Shown: piece by piece, positions 34,472 through 43,394 of the stretch
Numbering within the stretch: the first letter of the stretch is position 1
How the letters are laid out: every line of letters starts with the position of its first letter
Assembly: GCA_035284745.1 (NCBI GenBank)
Contig: JAYKIL010000023.1
Coordinates: 1 to 43,938, forward strand
Origin: JAYKJB01 sp035284745 [NCBI: Candidatus Sericytochromatia bacterium]
GTDB taxonomy: Bacteria > Cyanobacteriota > Sericytochromatia > S15B-MN24
DNA: 43,938 nucleotides
Direction: 5' to 3'
The notes under the pieces: model-generated
The model's database searches: none
What the model was told of the DNA's origin: nothing
What the model saw: the letters and a program-made list of their open reading frames with translations, nothing else
Made by a program: the position numbers and the translations under genes

Positions 34472-35051
34472 GTTGCACCTTCCCGAGTAATTCTTCGACG
34501 GTCTTTCCGCGAGAAGCCGCAACATCCTCCGCACTCCGCAGACGACGAAGACCATCCACTGTCGCCCGTGCGCTGTTCAGAGGCGAGGAGGCGCCCAAGT
34601 TCTTGGACAGGATGTCGTGAATTCCAGCCAACTCAAGAACAGAACGAACAGCCCCACCGGCGATAACCCCGGTTCCCTTCGAAGCAGGCTTAATCATCAC
34701 CCGACTGGCATCCGCCGCACCCACAATCATGTGAGGAATGGTCGAGCCTACCATCGGAACGGTGACCAGTTCCTTTTTCGCATCCGCGATGGCTTTTTGG
34801 ATGGCCGAGATCACCTCGTTCGCCTTGCCCACGCCAACACCGACCTGCCCCTTTTGATTGCCGACCGCGACAATGGCCCGGAAACTCATTTTTTTACCGC
34901 CCTTGACGACCTTCGTCACCCGACGGATCTGAATCACTTTCTCCTGCCACTCCGAGGGCTCTGCGACCTCACGTTCACGGCGTTCAGGGTTGCGGCCTGA
35001 ATCACGACCGCGGCGTCCCCGCTCCTTGTTTTCTCCCATACGATTGTCCAT
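34464..35051 (-). CDS. rpsE: Ribosomal protein S5
   Basis: 30S protein involved in decoding accuracy; 195 residues. A highly charged N-terminal extension of about 35 residues (many Arg and Glu) precedes the core: [40 protein letters not shown], and the C-terminal domain with [19 protein letters not shown] and [22 protein letters not shown] 9 nt upstream supports the ATG. It overlaps rpmD by 8 nt. Confidence 0.99.
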   Translation of the reverse strand: MDNRMGENKERGRRGRDSGRNPERREREVAEPSEWQEKVIQIRRVTKVVKGGKKMSFRAIVAVGNQKGQVGVGVGKANEVISAIQKAIADAKKELVTVPMVGSTIPHMIVGAADASRVMIKPASKGTGVIAGGAVRSVLELAGIHDILSKNLGASSPLNSARATVDGLRRLRSAEDVAASRGKTVEELLGKVQHA

Positions 35052-35063
35052 GGCTCTACGCTC

Positions 35064-35420
35064 CTAGAAGTTCAAGCCGGCTTCACGCGCGGCATCAGCG
35101 AGGGCTGCAACACGACCGTGATACAGATTTCCACCTCGGTCGTAAACAACGGCCTCGATACCGGCAGCCTTCGCGCGCTCCGCTACGGTCTGACCGACCT
35201 GCCGAGCGGCCTCTACCGTACCACCGCGCTCGAGTTTGAGTTCAAGCGACGATGCGGAGACCAAGGTACGTCCGGCCACGTCGTCGATCACCTGCGCATA
35301 GACATGCTGGTTCGAACGATATACAGCCAAACGAGGTCTTTCCGAACTGCCGGAAAGCTTTTTGCGAATCCGCAAATGACGGACGCTGGTTTGAATTTTG
35401 CGGCTCTTCTTCGTAATCAT
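35064..35420 (-). CDS. rplR: Ribosomal protein L18
   Basis: 5S rRNA-binding protein of the 50S central protuberance; 118 residues. It has the basic N-terminus with [20 protein letters not shown], then [22 protein letters not shown] and the C-terminal [26 protein letters not shown], as in standard bacterial L18. It is 11 nt behind rplF and 12 nt ahead of rpsE. Confidence 0.99.
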   Translation of the reverse strand: MITKKSRKIQTSVRHLRIRKKLSGSSERPRLAVYRSNQHVYAQVIDDVAGRTLVSASSLELKLERGGTVEAARQVGQTVAERAKAAGIEAVVYDRGGNLYHGRVAALADAAREAGLNF

Positions 35421-35431
35421 CGCAAGGCTCC

Positions 35432-36001
35432 TTACTTCTTCTTGCCGCCGGACTTACCGGCCTTGCGGCGAATGACCTCATAGTCGTACTTGATACCCTT
35501 GCCCTTGTAGGGCTCAGGCGGCCGCACCGCACGCACCTTGGCTGCGGCATCTCCAACGGCCTGCTTGTCAGCACCTTCGACGACCACCGAAGGACGGGGC
35601 CCAGGAGGAACCGTGAAAGTGACACCCGCAGGGGCCTCTATCTCAACAGGGTGAGAATAGCCCATTTGCAACGTAAGCTTACTGCCTGCGACAGCGGCGC
35701 GATAACCGACGCCGTTGATTTCCAACGTTTTCTTGAACCCGTTGGTCACACCCTCCACCATGTTGTAGACCAGTGTCCGGCTCAACCCGTGAAGAGAACG
35801 CGCGAGCTTCGTGTCGGCCCCAGGATTCACCGTCAGAACCCCATCCTGTAGGACTACCGAAACTTCCGGCCGCAACGTCCGCACCAAAGTCCCTTTAGGA
35901 CCCGCGATCTTGATCACTTGACCAACAGACGATGCTTCAATATCTACCTTGACCGAACCAGGAACGGGAATCGGTCTTTTACCAATACGAGATTGCGACA
36001 T
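35432..36001 (-). CDS. rplF: Ribosomal protein L6
   Basis: 50S protein at the base of the L7/L12 stalk; 189 residues made of two similar alpha/beta domains. Characteristic parts are [16 protein letters not shown] at the start, [16 protein letters not shown] in the second domain and the [24 protein letters not shown] tail. It is 12 nt behind rpsH. Confidence 0.99.
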   Translation of the reverse strand: MSQSRIGKRPIPVPGSVKVDIEASSVGQVIKIAGPKGTLVRTLRPEVSVVLQDGVLTVNPGADTKLARSLHGLSRTLVYNMVEGVTNGFKKTLEINGVGYRAAVAGSKLTLQMGYSHPVEIEAPAGVTFTVPPGPRPSVVVEGADKQAVGDAAAKVRAVRPPEPYKGKGIKYDYEVIRRKAGKSGGKKK

Positions 36002-36013
36002 ATTCCCTAACTC

Positions 36014-36415
36014 CTACCACACGTACGCGAGGACTTCGCCGCCCACGCCCATTTTGCGACACTCGCGATCGGTCATCACACCTTTCGGTGTAGAAAGAAT
36101 TGCAATCCCGAGACCGCCGAGTACGCGCGGCAGCTCGTGCTTGCCAACGTACACACGCAAGCCAGGCTTCGAAATACGTTTGATACCAGTGATCACGCGA
36201 CGCTTGCCCGAGATGTACTTAATATCAACTCGAATGCGGGGCTTGTTCGTTTCGGCGTTAACAACTTCAAAGCCTTCAATGAAACCTTCGTTTAGCAAAA
36301 CGCGGGCCACCTCGTGCTTCAATTTCGAATTTGGGAACTCTGTGCTGCTCAGATTCGCCGTGTTGGCGTTCCGAATGCAGGTCAGCATATCCGCAATGGG
36401 ATCAGTGACGGGCAT
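36014..36415 (-). CDS. rpsH: Ribosomal protein S8
   Basis: Primary 16S-binding protein, 133 residues, and in E. coli the translational repressor of the spc operon. It begins [20 protein letters not shown] and has [17 protein letters not shown] and the C-terminal [31 protein letters not shown], which carries the rRNA-binding Ser-Thr. GAGAGG 6 nt upstream fixes the ATG at 36415. A 190-nt spacer separates it from rpsN, unusual within this operon. Confidence 0.98.
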   Translation of the reverse strand: MPVTDPIADMLTCIRNANTANLSSTEFPNSKLKHEVARVLLNEGFIEGFEVVNAETNKPRIRVDIKYISGKRRVITGIKRISKPGLRVYVGKHELPRVLGGLGIAILSTPKGVMTDRECRKMGVGGEVLAYVW

Positions 36416-36605
36416 AAAGGACCTCTCAAACAGGCTGCGTTTGCGAAAAATCTTCGAGATGTTCGCACAGCCAGCCAGTGGGTACTGCGTCCACCACAAG
36501 GTTAAACCTTGGTAAATGGACAGAAAATTCTACCACGATGCCGGGCGTTCACGCCACAGCACCAAATTGTTACCGCCCCTCAAAAAGACGGGCGATCTCA
36601 GAGAA
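36416..36605 (-). promoter_or_regulatory. rpsN-rpsH spacer of 190 nt with extended -10 and hairpins
   Basis: No gene is apparent. In minus-strand order it holds: a 5-bp stem CGCCC / GGGCG just after the rpsN stop; a copy of the 27-nt spacer element (36537-36563), which includes GGCG-TGAA-CGCC; directly after it TGGTAGAAT (36527-36535), an extended -10 with 5 of 6 matches to TATAAT but no good -35; and a near-perfect palindrome CAAGGTTTAACCTTG. It could be an internal promoter plus leader for rpsH onward, or an S8-type control site. Confidence 0.4.
36537..36563 (-). repeat. 27-nt intergenic element, copy 1 (rpsN-rpsH spacer)
   Basis: Matches the copy at 43292-43318 at 22 of 27 positions on the same strand, including a perfect 13-mer AACGCCCGGCATC and the upstream blocks GGTGC and GTG at the same spacing. 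Both copies lie in long spacers of the ribosomal operon. Confidence 0.7.
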
Positions 36606-36911
36606 CTACCAGGAAGACTTTACGACGCCCGGAAGTTTACCTTCGTGGGCGAGCTGCCGCAACTGATTACGACAGAGGCCAAAGTCGCGATAGTAGCCAC
36701 GCGGGCGACCCGTCAACTGGCACCGGTTGTGCAAGCGGGTGGGGTTCGAATCACGGGGCAGGTCGGCCAACTTTTGACGCGCCTCATTGTACTCGTCGAC
36801 ACTCTTCGCCTTGCCATTGATAATGGCCTTCAACTCCGCACGCTTGGCAGCAAATTTCGCGATGACCGCCTTTTGCTTTTCGTGCTTGGCTATTTTTGAT
36901 TTCTTCGCCAT
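36606..36911 (-). CDS. rpsN: Ribosomal protein S14, long zinc-free form
   Basis: 30S head protein. The 101 residues and the presence of only two Cys ([20 protein letters not shown]) make it the long C- form without a zinc site, the type found in Proteobacteria and Cyanobacteria and some others, rather than the 61-residue zinc form of most Firmicutes. The basic N-terminus [20 protein letters not shown] and the LPGVVKSSW end are typical. It follows rplE by 34 nt. Confidence 0.99.
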   Translation of the reverse strand: MAKKSKIAKHEKQKAVIAKFAAKRAELKAIINGKAKSVDEYNEARQKLADLPRDSNPTRLHNRCQLTGRPRGYYRDFGLCRNQLRQLAHEGKLPGVVKSSW

Positions 36912-36945
36912 CGTAGCAACTCCTCTTAATCAGAATTGAGCGCCA

Positions 36946-37530
36946 TTACGACGCAGAAGGACCGCCGGACTGGGCCGACGACCGGAAGGGCATACCCATA
37001 GCGCGCAACAGCGAACGGGCCTCCTCATCGGTCCGTGCGGTTGTCACGAACGTGATGTCCATCCCTCTCACTTTATCGATTTTGTCGTATTCAATTTCAG
37101 GAAACAACAACTGCTCTTTGAGGCCAAGGGTGTAGTTGCCTCGACCATCAAAAGCCCGATCGCTCACACCGCGGAAATCCCTGATCCGTGGAAGGGCCAA
37201 GGTCATCAGACGGTCCAAAAACTCGTACATCCGCTTGCCACGCAGTGTGACCATCGCGCCAATCGGCATTCCAGCCCTCAACTTAAAGGTAGCGATGGAC
37301 TTTTTCGCGCGCGTCACCATCACCTTCTGGCCAACAATGGCTGTCATATCACGAATCGCGACGTCGAGCGACTTCGGATTCTGAACGGCCTCACCAAGCC
37401 CCATGTTGACGACCACCTTCTCAATGCGAGGAACCATCATGGGATTTTGGTAATTGAACTCTTTGGTTAGGGCAGGTACGACCTCACCGAGGTACTTTTC
37501 TGCCAGGCGAGCCGGCGCCTGAGTAGACAT
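36946..37530 (-). CDS. rplE: Ribosomal protein L5
   Basis: 5S rRNA-binding protein of the central protuberance; 194 residues from the ATG at 37530. It has [20 protein letters not shown], the P-site loop region [36 protein letters not shown] and [22 protein letters not shown] lies 8 nt upstream of the chosen ATG. A short Ser/Gly-rich tail is extra to the usual end. It is preceded by a 143-nt spacer with a strong hairpin. Confidence 0.98.
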   Translation of the reverse strand: MSTQAPARLAEKYLGEVVPALTKEFNYQNPMMVPRIEKVVVNMGLGEAVQNPKSLDVAIRDMTAIVGQKVMVTRAKKSIATFKLRAGMPIGAMVTLRGKRMYEFLDRLMTLALPRIRDFRGVSDRAFDGRGNYTLGLKEQLLFPEIEYDKIDKVRGMDITFVTTARTDEEARSLLRAMGMPFRSSAQSGGPSAS

Positions 37531-37647
37531 GATTGACACTCCGTTTTACAGGGGCTGAGCGTTCCGCCGGACCAGGCGCCTCACTCTTCCTTCAATCGAA
37601 GGGGGCAAGTAAAGGGGAAACGTATTCAACCCGCGTGGGATAAACAC

Positions 37648-37666
37648 GGCGTGCCCGCGGCACGCC
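37648..37666 (-). other. Perfect 8-bp hairpin in the rplX-rplE spacer
   Basis: GGCGTGCC (37648-37655) and GGCACGCC (37659-37666) pair perfectly with a 3-nt loop, 8 nt after the rplX stop. Further along the 143-nt spacer is a smaller stem CCTTC-GATT-GAAGG. No T-run of terminator quality follows (only TTTA), so a partial attenuator, RNase site or L5-related control site is more likely than full termination. Confidence 0.55.
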
Positions 37667-37673
37667 ACCGAAC

Positions 37674-38006
37674 TTATTTGTCGAGCTGTTCGCCCGACTT
37701 GGCGATCCGTACTTTCGTACCATCCGCCAAAACCTTGATTTTTACCCGGGTCGGCTTCTGAGTGGCAGGATCAACCGGCATCAACTTGCTCATGTTAACC
37801 GGCATTTCCTGCTTGACAATCCCACCCTGAGGATTAGTCATCGAGGGCTTCTGATGTTTGGTGCGAACATTCACACCCTGCACCACCGCCTGATTCTTGC
37901 TTGGGTCAACCCGCAAGACTTCACCGACTTTGCCCTTGTCACCGCCATCGGCTTCTTTACGACCCGCGGTGACCATTACTTTGTCACCTTTTTTGATGCG
38001 TTGCAT
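37674..38006 (-). CDS. rplX: Ribosomal protein L24
   Basis: 50S assembly-initiator protein, 110 residues. The N-terminal KOW motif region (KGDKVMVTAGRKEADGGDKGKVGEVL) is followed by AVVQGVNVRTKHQKPS and GGIVKQEMPVNMSKLMPVDP. It is 23 nt behind rplN, the standard L14-L24 pair. Confidence 0.99.
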   Translation of the reverse strand: MQRIKKGDKVMVTAGRKEADGGDKGKVGEVLRVDPSKNQAVVQGVNVRTKHQKPSMTNPQGGIVKQEMPVNMSKLMPVDPATQKPTRVKIKVLADGTKVRIAKSGEQLDK

Positions 38007-38029
38007 CGGCGTTGCTCTCCACTTAATCG

Positions 38030-38398
38030 CTAAATAACTTCCGGTGCCAGCGAGATAATCTTCATGAAATTTTTATCACGAAGTTCGCGAGCAATGGGCC
38101 CGAACACACGGGTTCCGCGGGGGTTATTGTCCTTGTTGATGATCACGGCGGCGTTCTCATCAAACTTAATGTAAGAGCCATCAGCCCGGCGAACACCCTT
38201 GCGAGAGCGAACGACCACCGCCTTCACGACATCTGACTTCTTCACCGGCATGTTGGGTATGGCGTCTTTGACGACCGCCACGATCACGTCACCGATGTTG
38301 GCGAATGTACGGTTTCCTCCACCAACGACGCGAATGCACATTAATTCGCGAGCGCCGGTATTGTCGGCCACCGTCAAACGGGATTGTTGTTGGATCAT
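38030..38398 (-). CDS. rplN: Ribosomal protein L14
   Basis: 50S protein at the inter-subunit bridge; 122 residues, the exact usual length. It starts [19 protein letters not shown], has the [14 protein letters not shown] and [19 protein letters not shown] strands, and ends in [12 protein letters not shown]. It follows rpsQ by 39 nt. Confidence 0.99.
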   Translation of the reverse strand: MIQQQSRLTVADNTGARELMCIRVVGGGNRTFANIGDVIVAVVKDAIPNMPVKKSDVVKAVVVRSRKGVRRADGSYIKFDENAAVIINKDNNPRGTRVFGPIARELRDKNFMKIISLAPEVI

Positions 38399-38437
38399 GG
38401 TTCGAATCCTTCGTTTACGCCCGACAGGGCTTCAGCT

Positions 38438-38683
38438 CTACTGGGCGCGCTCAACAATCTCAACCAACCGCCAAGTCTTATCCTTGGAAATCGGGCGAGA
38501 TTCCTCAATGCGGACGACATCGCCTTCACGGGCCGTGTCTTCTTCGTCGTGAGCCTTGAAAGTGTTGGTCTGTTTGACGAGCTTCTTGTAACGGCCGTGG
38601 GGAACAGTGCTTTCAACCGCCACTACAACGGTCTTCTGCATCTTGTCCGAAACGACCTTGCCGGTAATCACGCGCTTAGGCAT
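38438..38683 (-). CDS. rpsQ: Ribosomal protein S17
   Basis: 30S OB-fold protein and early 16S binder; 81 residues. It has [43 protein letters not shown] and the C-terminal [27 protein letters not shown], all family-typical. It lies 26 nt behind rpmC. Confidence 0.99.
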   Translation of the reverse strand: MPKRVITGKVVSDKMQKTVVVAVESTVPHGRYKKLVKQTNTFKAHDEEDTAREGDVVRIEESRPISKDKTWRLVEIVERAQ

Positions 38684-38709
38684 GGCTTTAATTCCTCGAC
38701 TTCAAATAA

Positions 38710-38931
38710 TCAGTTAGCAGCCGCGGTCTGCGACTCCCGCAGCACCGTCTGAAGGACGGCAATCCGGTTCCGAACCTCGCCAATCTGAGCGGTGTTCTCA
38801 AGCTGACGAATTGCCAGTTGAAAACGCAACTTAAACAATTCTTCCTTGGCTTCCTTTAACTTCGCAAGCAAATCTTCCTGAGAAAGGCCCCGGAAAGCCT
38901 GCAGCTCGGTCTTACTGGTCTTAGTCTTCAC
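38710..38931 (-). CDS. rpmC: Ribosomal protein L29
   Basis: Two-helix 50S protein at the exit tunnel, binding site for SRP and trigger factor; 73 residues. The core is [23 protein letters not shown] followed by [22 protein letters not shown] chose the GTG at 38931 because GGAAGGAG lies 6 nt upstream. It overlaps the last 11 nt of rplP. Confidence 0.97.
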   Translation of the reverse strand: MKTKTSKTELQAFRGLSQEDLLAKLKEAKEELFKLRFQLAIRQLENTAQIGEVRNRIAVLQTVLRESQTAAAN

Positions 38932-39376
38932 GGGAGTCTCCTTCCGCCGCAACACGGGCCGCCTGCTGTTCTGCACGGGTCACAAACTTGGTTGCGATAG
39001 GCAGTTTGTGGGAAGCCAACCGCATCGCTTCACGTGCGAGCTCCTCAGAGACCCCATTCATCTCAAAAAGGATCCGACCGGGCTTGACCACGGCAACCCA
39101 ATATTCAGGGGCGCCTTTACCAGAGCCCATCCGAGTTTCCGCCGGCTTCGCCGTAACAGGCTTGTCCGGAAACACCCGAATCCAAATTTTGCCACCACGC
39201 TTGATCGAGCGCGTCATCGCTCGACGAGCCGCCTCAATCTGGCGAGAGGTAATCCAGGCGGGGTCCATGGCCACCAAGGCGAAGTCCCCGAAATTAACAG
39301 TCGTACCACGGGTCTCGTGTCCGGAGCGGTCACCACGATGGTGTCTCCGGAATTTAGTACGTTTCGGCATCAACAT
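38921..39376 (-). CDS. rplP: Ribosomal protein L16
   Basis: 50S protein at the A-site tRNA corridor; 151 residues from the ATG at 39376, which gives the typical [15 protein letters not shown] start and has GAGGA 9 nt upstream. Conserved parts are [56 protein letters not shown] in sections, and [19 protein letters not shown]. The 10-residue tail beyond the usual end is Ala/Glu/Asp-rich. A 71-nt spacer with a strong hairpin precedes it. Confidence 0.98.
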   Translation of the reverse strand: MLMPKRTKFRRHHRGDRSGHETRGTTVNFGDFALVAMDPAWITSRQIEAARRAMTRSIKRGGKIWIRVFPDKPVTAKPAETRMGSGKGAPEYWVAVVKPGRILFEMNGVSEELAREAMRLASHKLPIATKFVTRAEQQAARVAAEGDSRED

Positions 39377-39407
39377 GATTGAAATTCCTCGTGAATTCAA
39401 TTCTCAA

Positions 39408-39432
39408 GTGCGCCCCAAGGCGAGGGGCGCAC
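39408..39432 (-). other. Perfect 9-bp GC hairpin in the rpsC-rplP spacer
   Basis: GTGCGCCCC (39408-39416) and GGGGCGCAC (39424-39432) pair perfectly around a 7-nt loop, 15 nt after the rpsC stop. On the minus strand TTGAGAATTG follows, so it lacks a U-tract. It is the most stable simple hairpin among the ribosomal spacers and may pause RNA polymerase or block 3'-to-5' decay. Confidence 0.6.
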
Positions 39433-39447
39433 GAACTAAGTACAGGC

Positions 39448-40197
39448 TCAGGCGTCCGAAGACTCTTTGCTCTCCGAACGATCGCGGCGACCGCGGCCCT
39501 CGCCACGTTCACCCTTTTCGGCCCGTTCACGGCGACGCGGGGCAGCCGCCTCAGGCGCCACCTCAGCACCCGGAATCACCTCACCCTTGAAAATCCAAAC
39601 CTTGATTCCGATGATTCCATAGACGGTCTTCGCCGTCGCGACACCGTAATCAATGTCCGCCCGCAAGGTGTGGAGGGGAATCCGACCATCGCGCATCCAT
39701 TCGGTACGTGCAATTTCAGCACCGCCTAAACGCCCAGCGACCATCACCTTGATGCCCTTGGCACCAGACTTCATCGCCCGCATCATCGCTTGCTTCATCG
39801 CACGCCTAAACGCAATCCGCTTCTCCAATTGAGTCGCGATCGATTCTGCAACCAACTGAGAGTCCGCCTCGATCCGCAAAACCTCCTGAACGTTGATTTG
39901 CACCTTTTTGTTGGTGAGACCGGAGAGGTCTTTGCGTAACTGGTCGATCCCTTGGCCGCCCCGCCCTACGATGACACCGGGCTTCGCAGTCCAAATGTTC
40001 ACGTCGACCTGGTCGGCTCTCCGTTCGATATCAACTTTGGAAATTCCCGCAGCGCTCAACTTCTTTTTAACGAAGTTGCGGATATTCTCATCCTCCAAAA
40101 CGATGGCAGGATAGTTCTTGGCCTCTGCGTACCAACGACTGGACCAGGTACGGTTAATCCCCAGGCGCATGCCGATGGGATGAATTTTCTGCCCCAT
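39448..40197 (-). CDS. rpsC: Ribosomal protein S3
   Basis: 30S protein at the mRNA entry channel; 249 residues. It begins [21 protein letters not shown], carries the KH RNA-binding motif [13 protein letters not shown] and the C-terminal domain with [17 protein letters not shown] and [30 protein letters not shown]. The last 35 residues are a charged Arg/Glu/Gly tail ([20 protein letters not shown]), longer than in E. coli. It is 6 nt behind rplV. Confidence 0.99.
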   Translation of the reverse strand: MGQKIHPIGMRLGINRTWSSRWYAEAKNYPAIVLEDENIRNFVKKKLSAAGISKVDIERRADQVDVNIWTAKPGVIVGRGGQGIDQLRKDLSGLTNKKVQINVQEVLRIEADSQLVAESIATQLEKRIAFRRAMKQAMMRAMKSGAKGIKVMVAGRLGGAEIARTEWMRDGRIPLHTLRADIDYGVATAKTVYGIIGIKVWIFKGEVIPGAEVAPEAAAPRRRERAEKGERGEGRGRRDRSESKESSDA

Positions 40198-40203
40198 GAC
40201 GTC

Positions 40204-40566
40204 TTACTCCTTGCTATCGCTGCCCCGGACGCCAAGGGTGTCCGACACAATGATCGTAATGTGACTGGTGCGCTTTTTGATAGGAAAGGCGCGGCCCTGA
40301 GCATGCGGCTGAAAGCGCTTCAGGGTAGGTCCTTGGTCAACAAAGGCCTCTTTGATAAAAAGCTTAGCGGCCGGCACCTGATGGTTGTTCTCCGCATTCG
40401 CAATGGCGGACTTGAGGATCTTGCCCAGTACGACCGCCGACGCGTGAGGGAGAAAATTCAGCAGGGTCTGCGCTTCAAGCGCTTTTTTGCCCCGGATCTG
40501 ATCAAGCACTCGGCGCACCTTTAAGGGTGACATACGAACGTACTTGACACTGGATTGAGTTTGCAT
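40204..40566 (-). CDS. rplV: Ribosomal protein L22
   Basis: 50S protein whose beta-hairpin lines the exit tunnel; 120 residues. Family stretches are VRMSPLKVRRVLDQIRGKKALEA, SAIANAENNH and the tunnel loop FVDQGPTLKRFQPHAQGRAFPI, followed by KKRTSHITIIV. The macrolide-relevant loop shows no insertion or deletion that I can see. It lies 20 nt behind rpsS. Confidence 0.99.
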   Translation of the reverse strand: MQTQSSVKYVRMSPLKVRRVLDQIRGKKALEAQTLLNFLPHASAVVLGKILKSAIANAENNHQVPAAKLFIKEAFVDQGPTLKRFQPHAQGRAFPIKKRTSHITIIVSDTLGVRGSDSKE

Positions 40567-40586
40567 AGGTTTATCCTCCGGAGCGC

Positions 40587-40859
40587 TTAGCGCCCACGCT
40601 CCTGACCGGCGTGTCCTTTGAACAGACGGGTCGGGGCGAACTCCCCGAGCTTATGGCCGATCATTTGCTCAGTGATGTAGATGGGTACGTGCTTCCGCCC
40701 GTTATAAACAGCTATTGTATGGCCAATCATCGCAGGAACGATGGTCGAGGCGCGCGACCAGGTCTTCACAACCTTCTTTTCATTGCGCCCATTCATCACC
40801 TCGATCTTCTTGGAGAGCGAAGGATGGATGAACGGACCTTTTTTAAGAGAACGAGACAT
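40587..40859 (-). CDS. rpsS: Ribosomal protein S19
   Basis: 30S head protein that pairs with S13; 90 residues. It begins [19 protein letters not shown], has [31 protein letters not shown] in overlapping conserved sections, and ends in [19 protein letters not shown]. It lies 13 nt behind rplB. Confidence 0.99.
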   Translation of the reverse strand: MSRSLKKGPFIHPSLSKKIEVMNGRNEKKVVKTWSRASTIVPAMIGHTIAVYNGRKHVPIYITEQMIGHKLGEFAPTRLFKGHAGQERGR

Positions 40860-40872
40860 CTGTGACTCCTAA

Positions 40873-41697
40873 TTAGCGCGACCGCTCGCGGACGATGAAC
40901 TTGCTGGAAACCTTGTTGCGGACCGTCTTGAAGCCCATCGCCGGCTTACCCCAGGGGGTCTGCGGCTTCCCACCGATAGGTGACTTGCCCTCGCCGCCAC
41001 CGTGAGGGTGATCGCAGGCATTCATCACCACGCCGCGAACCGTCGGACGGATACCCATCCAGCGTTTACGGCCCGCTTTTCCGAGCTTCATGTTCTTCGC
41101 ATCAATATTCCCAACCTGCCCGATCGTTGCCATGCAATCGATGTGCACCATCCGTTGCTCCCCAGAAGGCAGCTTCACCTGTGCATAGTCCCCATCTTTC
41201 GCGACCAATTGGGCCATAGCGCCCGCAGAGCGAACAATTTGACCACCCTTGCCCTTGCGCAATTCGATGTTGTGAATGTTCGTACCCAAAGGAATGAACC
41301 TCAAGGGCATTGCATTGCCGACCTTGATGTCGGCCTCGGGCGAGGAAATGACCGTCATTCCGACGGACAAACCGACGGCTGCAAGAATATAACGCTTCTC
41401 ACCATCGACATAGTTAATGAGTGCAATCCGCGCGTTGCGATTGGGGTCGTACTCGATCGACGCAACTTTCCCGGGGACTCCCAGTTTGTTACGCTTAAAG
41501 TCGATAATCCGGTAATGGCGCTTGTGTCCACCGCCCCGGTGACGGGTGGTGACGACCCCCTGCGCGTTGCGGCCGGCCTTGGACTTCAGAGGCGACAACA
41601 GCGACTTCTCTGGACGGTCCGTCGTGAGTTCCTCGAACGTGCTCTTGCTCATGCCCCGTTGACCCGGGGTCATAGGACGAAGTTTTTTAATCGGCAT
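40873..41697 (-). CDS. rplB: Ribosomal protein L2
   Basis: 50S protein essential for subunit joining and peptidyl transfer; 274 residues. The N-terminal [17 protein letters not shown], the [17 protein letters not shown] stretch and the catalytic-region motif [16 protein letters not shown] are all intact, the last containing the conserved His near the peptidyl-transferase centre. It ends [17 protein letters not shown]. It is 13 nt behind rplW. Confidence 0.99.
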   Translation of the reverse strand: MPIKKLRPMTPGQRGMSKSTFEELTTDRPEKSLLSPLKSKAGRNAQGVVTTRHRGGGHKRHYRIIDFKRNKLGVPGKVASIEYDPNRNARIALINYVDGEKRYILAAVGLSVGMTVISSPEADIKVGNAMPLRFIPLGTNIHNIELRKGKGGQIVRSAGAMAQLVAKDGDYAQVKLPSGEQRMVHIDCMATIGQVGNIDAKNMKLGKAGRKRWMGIRPTVRGVVMNACDHPHGGGEGKSPIGGKPQTPWGKPAMGFKTVRNKVSSKFIVRERSR

Positions 41698-41710
41698 CGT
41701 TTAGAACCTC

Positions 41711-42007
41711 CTAGACCGAACCGTAGAAGTCGATCGTGTTGCCCTCTGCGAGCTTCACGTACGCCTTCTTGGTCTTGACGAGCGTTTGAATCCGAGCGCC
41801 CGTACGCTTCCTAACTTTCTTCATGCGATTCATCGCAGACGTGTTGACATCGACCACTTCAACGTTGAACAGCAACTTGGCCGCTCTCGCGATGTCGATT
41901 TTGTTCGCCTTGCGATCCACCTCGAAGCAGTAGGTGTTATTTTCATTGAGCGCCGTGTTCTTCTCTGTAATGAGCGGGCGCTTGATCACGGTATAAAGAT
42001 CCGTCAT
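41711..42007 (-). CDS. rplW: Ribosomal protein L23
   Basis: 50S protein at the tunnel exit, docking site for trigger factor and SRP; 98 residues starting MTDLYTVIKRPLITEKNTAL. It has NTYCFEVDRKANKIDIARAA and the ending KKAYVKLAEGNTIDFYGSV. The ATG at 42007 overlaps the rplD stop in an ATGA junction, which indicates coupled translation. Confidence 0.99.
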   Translation of the reverse strand: MTDLYTVIKRPLITEKNTALNENNTYCFEVDRKANKIDIARAAKLLFNVEVVDVNTSAMNRMKKVRKRTGARIQTLVKTKKAYVKLAEGNTIDFYGSV

Positions 42008-42627
42008 GCCTTGAAAACCTCTTCGATGTGGCGCAAAGCTTCTTCCGTCGCCACGATGCAATCCGCGGTCAGAACTTCTTTGACGCTCAAATTTGCAGAC
42101 TGTATGAGCTTCACGCCTTTTAGGTTACGAGCCGACAATGCCAAATTGGCATCCAAGCTCTTCACCACGATCAAAACCCTGCCTTCGGCCTTCAAAGCCG
42201 CCAACTGGGAGACCAAGGCCTTCGTTGAAGGCTTTTCAAAACCAAGCGACTCAACCGCAAGGGTTTTTTCCAGTTTGGCCAGAACCGCGGAACGGAGCGC
42301 AAGCCGGCGAGCCTTGACCGATAAGGTCAGATTGTACTTGCGGGGCTTGGGTCCAAAAATGACGCCACCGTGTCTCCACAAGGGTGAACGAATGGAGCCC
42401 GCGCGGGCCCGGCCCGTGCCTTTTTGCTTCCAAGGTTTCTTACCCCCCCCGCTCACCTCAGAGCGAGTCAAGGTGGAGGCAGTGCCGGCACGCTTACGCC
42501 GAAGCTGCCGAATTACGTGAAGGTGCATCAAATGAACGTGCGGAGCTTCGGGGAGAAACTCTTCCCCAAAGGAGAAATCACGCACTTTCTTGCCCTTAGC
42601 GTCAAAAACGTTGATTGTTTCTGCCAT
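42004..42627 (-). CDS. rplD: Ribosomal protein L4
   Basis: 50S tunnel protein, and in E. coli the repressor of the S10 operon; 207 residues. AGGAGG 6 nt before the ATG at 42627 fixes the start ([15 protein letters not shown]). The tunnel loop [21 protein letters not shown] and the [29 protein letters not shown]-type segment are present. It lies 10 nt behind rplC. Confidence 0.99.
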   Translation of the reverse strand: [207 protein letters not shown]

Positions 42628-42637
42628 GTGGGGCCTC

Positions 42638-43273
42638 CTACCTGCCAACCAAAACAGCTGGACGCACCACCAAGATGCCCCCCTCTGCGCCGGGAACCCC
42701 GCCCTTGATCAGAATCAAGTTGCGCTCAGTATCAACCCCGACGACCGTCAACTTTTTCACCGTGACGCGCTCAGCGCCCATCCGCCCGGCCATCTTGCGA
42801 CCCTTGTAAACCCGACTGGGGGTCGTACCCGCGCCGATTGAACCAGGATGACGGTGGAACTTAGAGCCGTGCGACATCGGGCCGCGCCCAGCATTCCAAC
42901 GCTTCTGCAAACCAGCAAAACCTTTTCCTATGGACGTTCCGGTCACATCGACCAACTGCCCTGCGGAAAAGAGGTCCGCCTTCACCTCAGCCCCAACATC
43001 CAAAGAGGTCCCCGCCTCCACACGAAACTCGCGCAAAATCCGGGTGGGCTTCACGCCCGCCTTCTCGAAATGACCCCGCTCTCCCTTGGTCAAACGGCTC
43101 ACTTTCGCCTCACCATAACCAACCTGAACGGCTTCATAGCCGTCGGTCGCCACGGTTTTTTTCTGAACGACCGTGCAGGGCCCAGCCTGCACGACGGTCA
43201 CGGGGATGGCGCGCCCCTCCTCGTCGAAGATCGTAGTCATACCGACCTTCTGTCCAATAATTCCCATCGCCAT
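42638..43273 (-). CDS. rplC: Ribosomal protein L3
   Basis: Early-assembling 50S protein; 211 residues. It begins [30 protein letters not shown] and has the [30 protein letters not shown] extension that reaches toward the peptidyl-transferase centre (both quoted only in part of the domain), then [17 protein letters not shown]. The site of the E. coli methylated Gln (NQTPG) reads GAGTTPS here, so that Gln is absent. AGGAGGG lies about 10 nt before the ATG. A 121-nt spacer precedes it. Confidence 0.98.
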   Translation of the reverse strand: MAMGIIGQKVGMTTIFDEEGRAIPVTVVQAGPCTVVQKKTVATDGYEAVQVGYGEAKVSRLTKGERGHFEKAGVKPTRILREFRVEAGTSLDVGAEVKADLFSAGQLVDVTGTSIGKGFAGLQKRWNAGRGPMSHGSKFHRHPGSIGAGTTPSRVYKGRKMAGRMGAERVTVKKLTVVGVDTERNLILIKGGVPGAEGGILVVRPAVLVGR

Positions 43274-43291
43274 ACGAATTTTACCCTCCTA

Positions 43292-43318
43292 GATGCCGGG
43301 CGTTTGCTGCACCGCACC
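43292..43318 (-). repeat. 27-nt intergenic element, copy 2 (rpsJ-rplC spacer)
   Basis: Same-strand partner of the element at 36537-36563: 22 of 27 positions agree, with the last 13 identical. Here it ends next to the rplC ribosome site (TAGGAGGG). The rest of the 121-nt spacer shows only short, weak inverted repeats such as GAGC-CTCG-GCTC after the rpsJ stop. Confidence 0.7.
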
Positions 43319-43394
43319 TAATAAACCTGAGTGAGATAGCCCCACGGCTGTGAACGTGTGGTGATCCCCACCCAGGTGTCGAGCCGAGGCTCTT

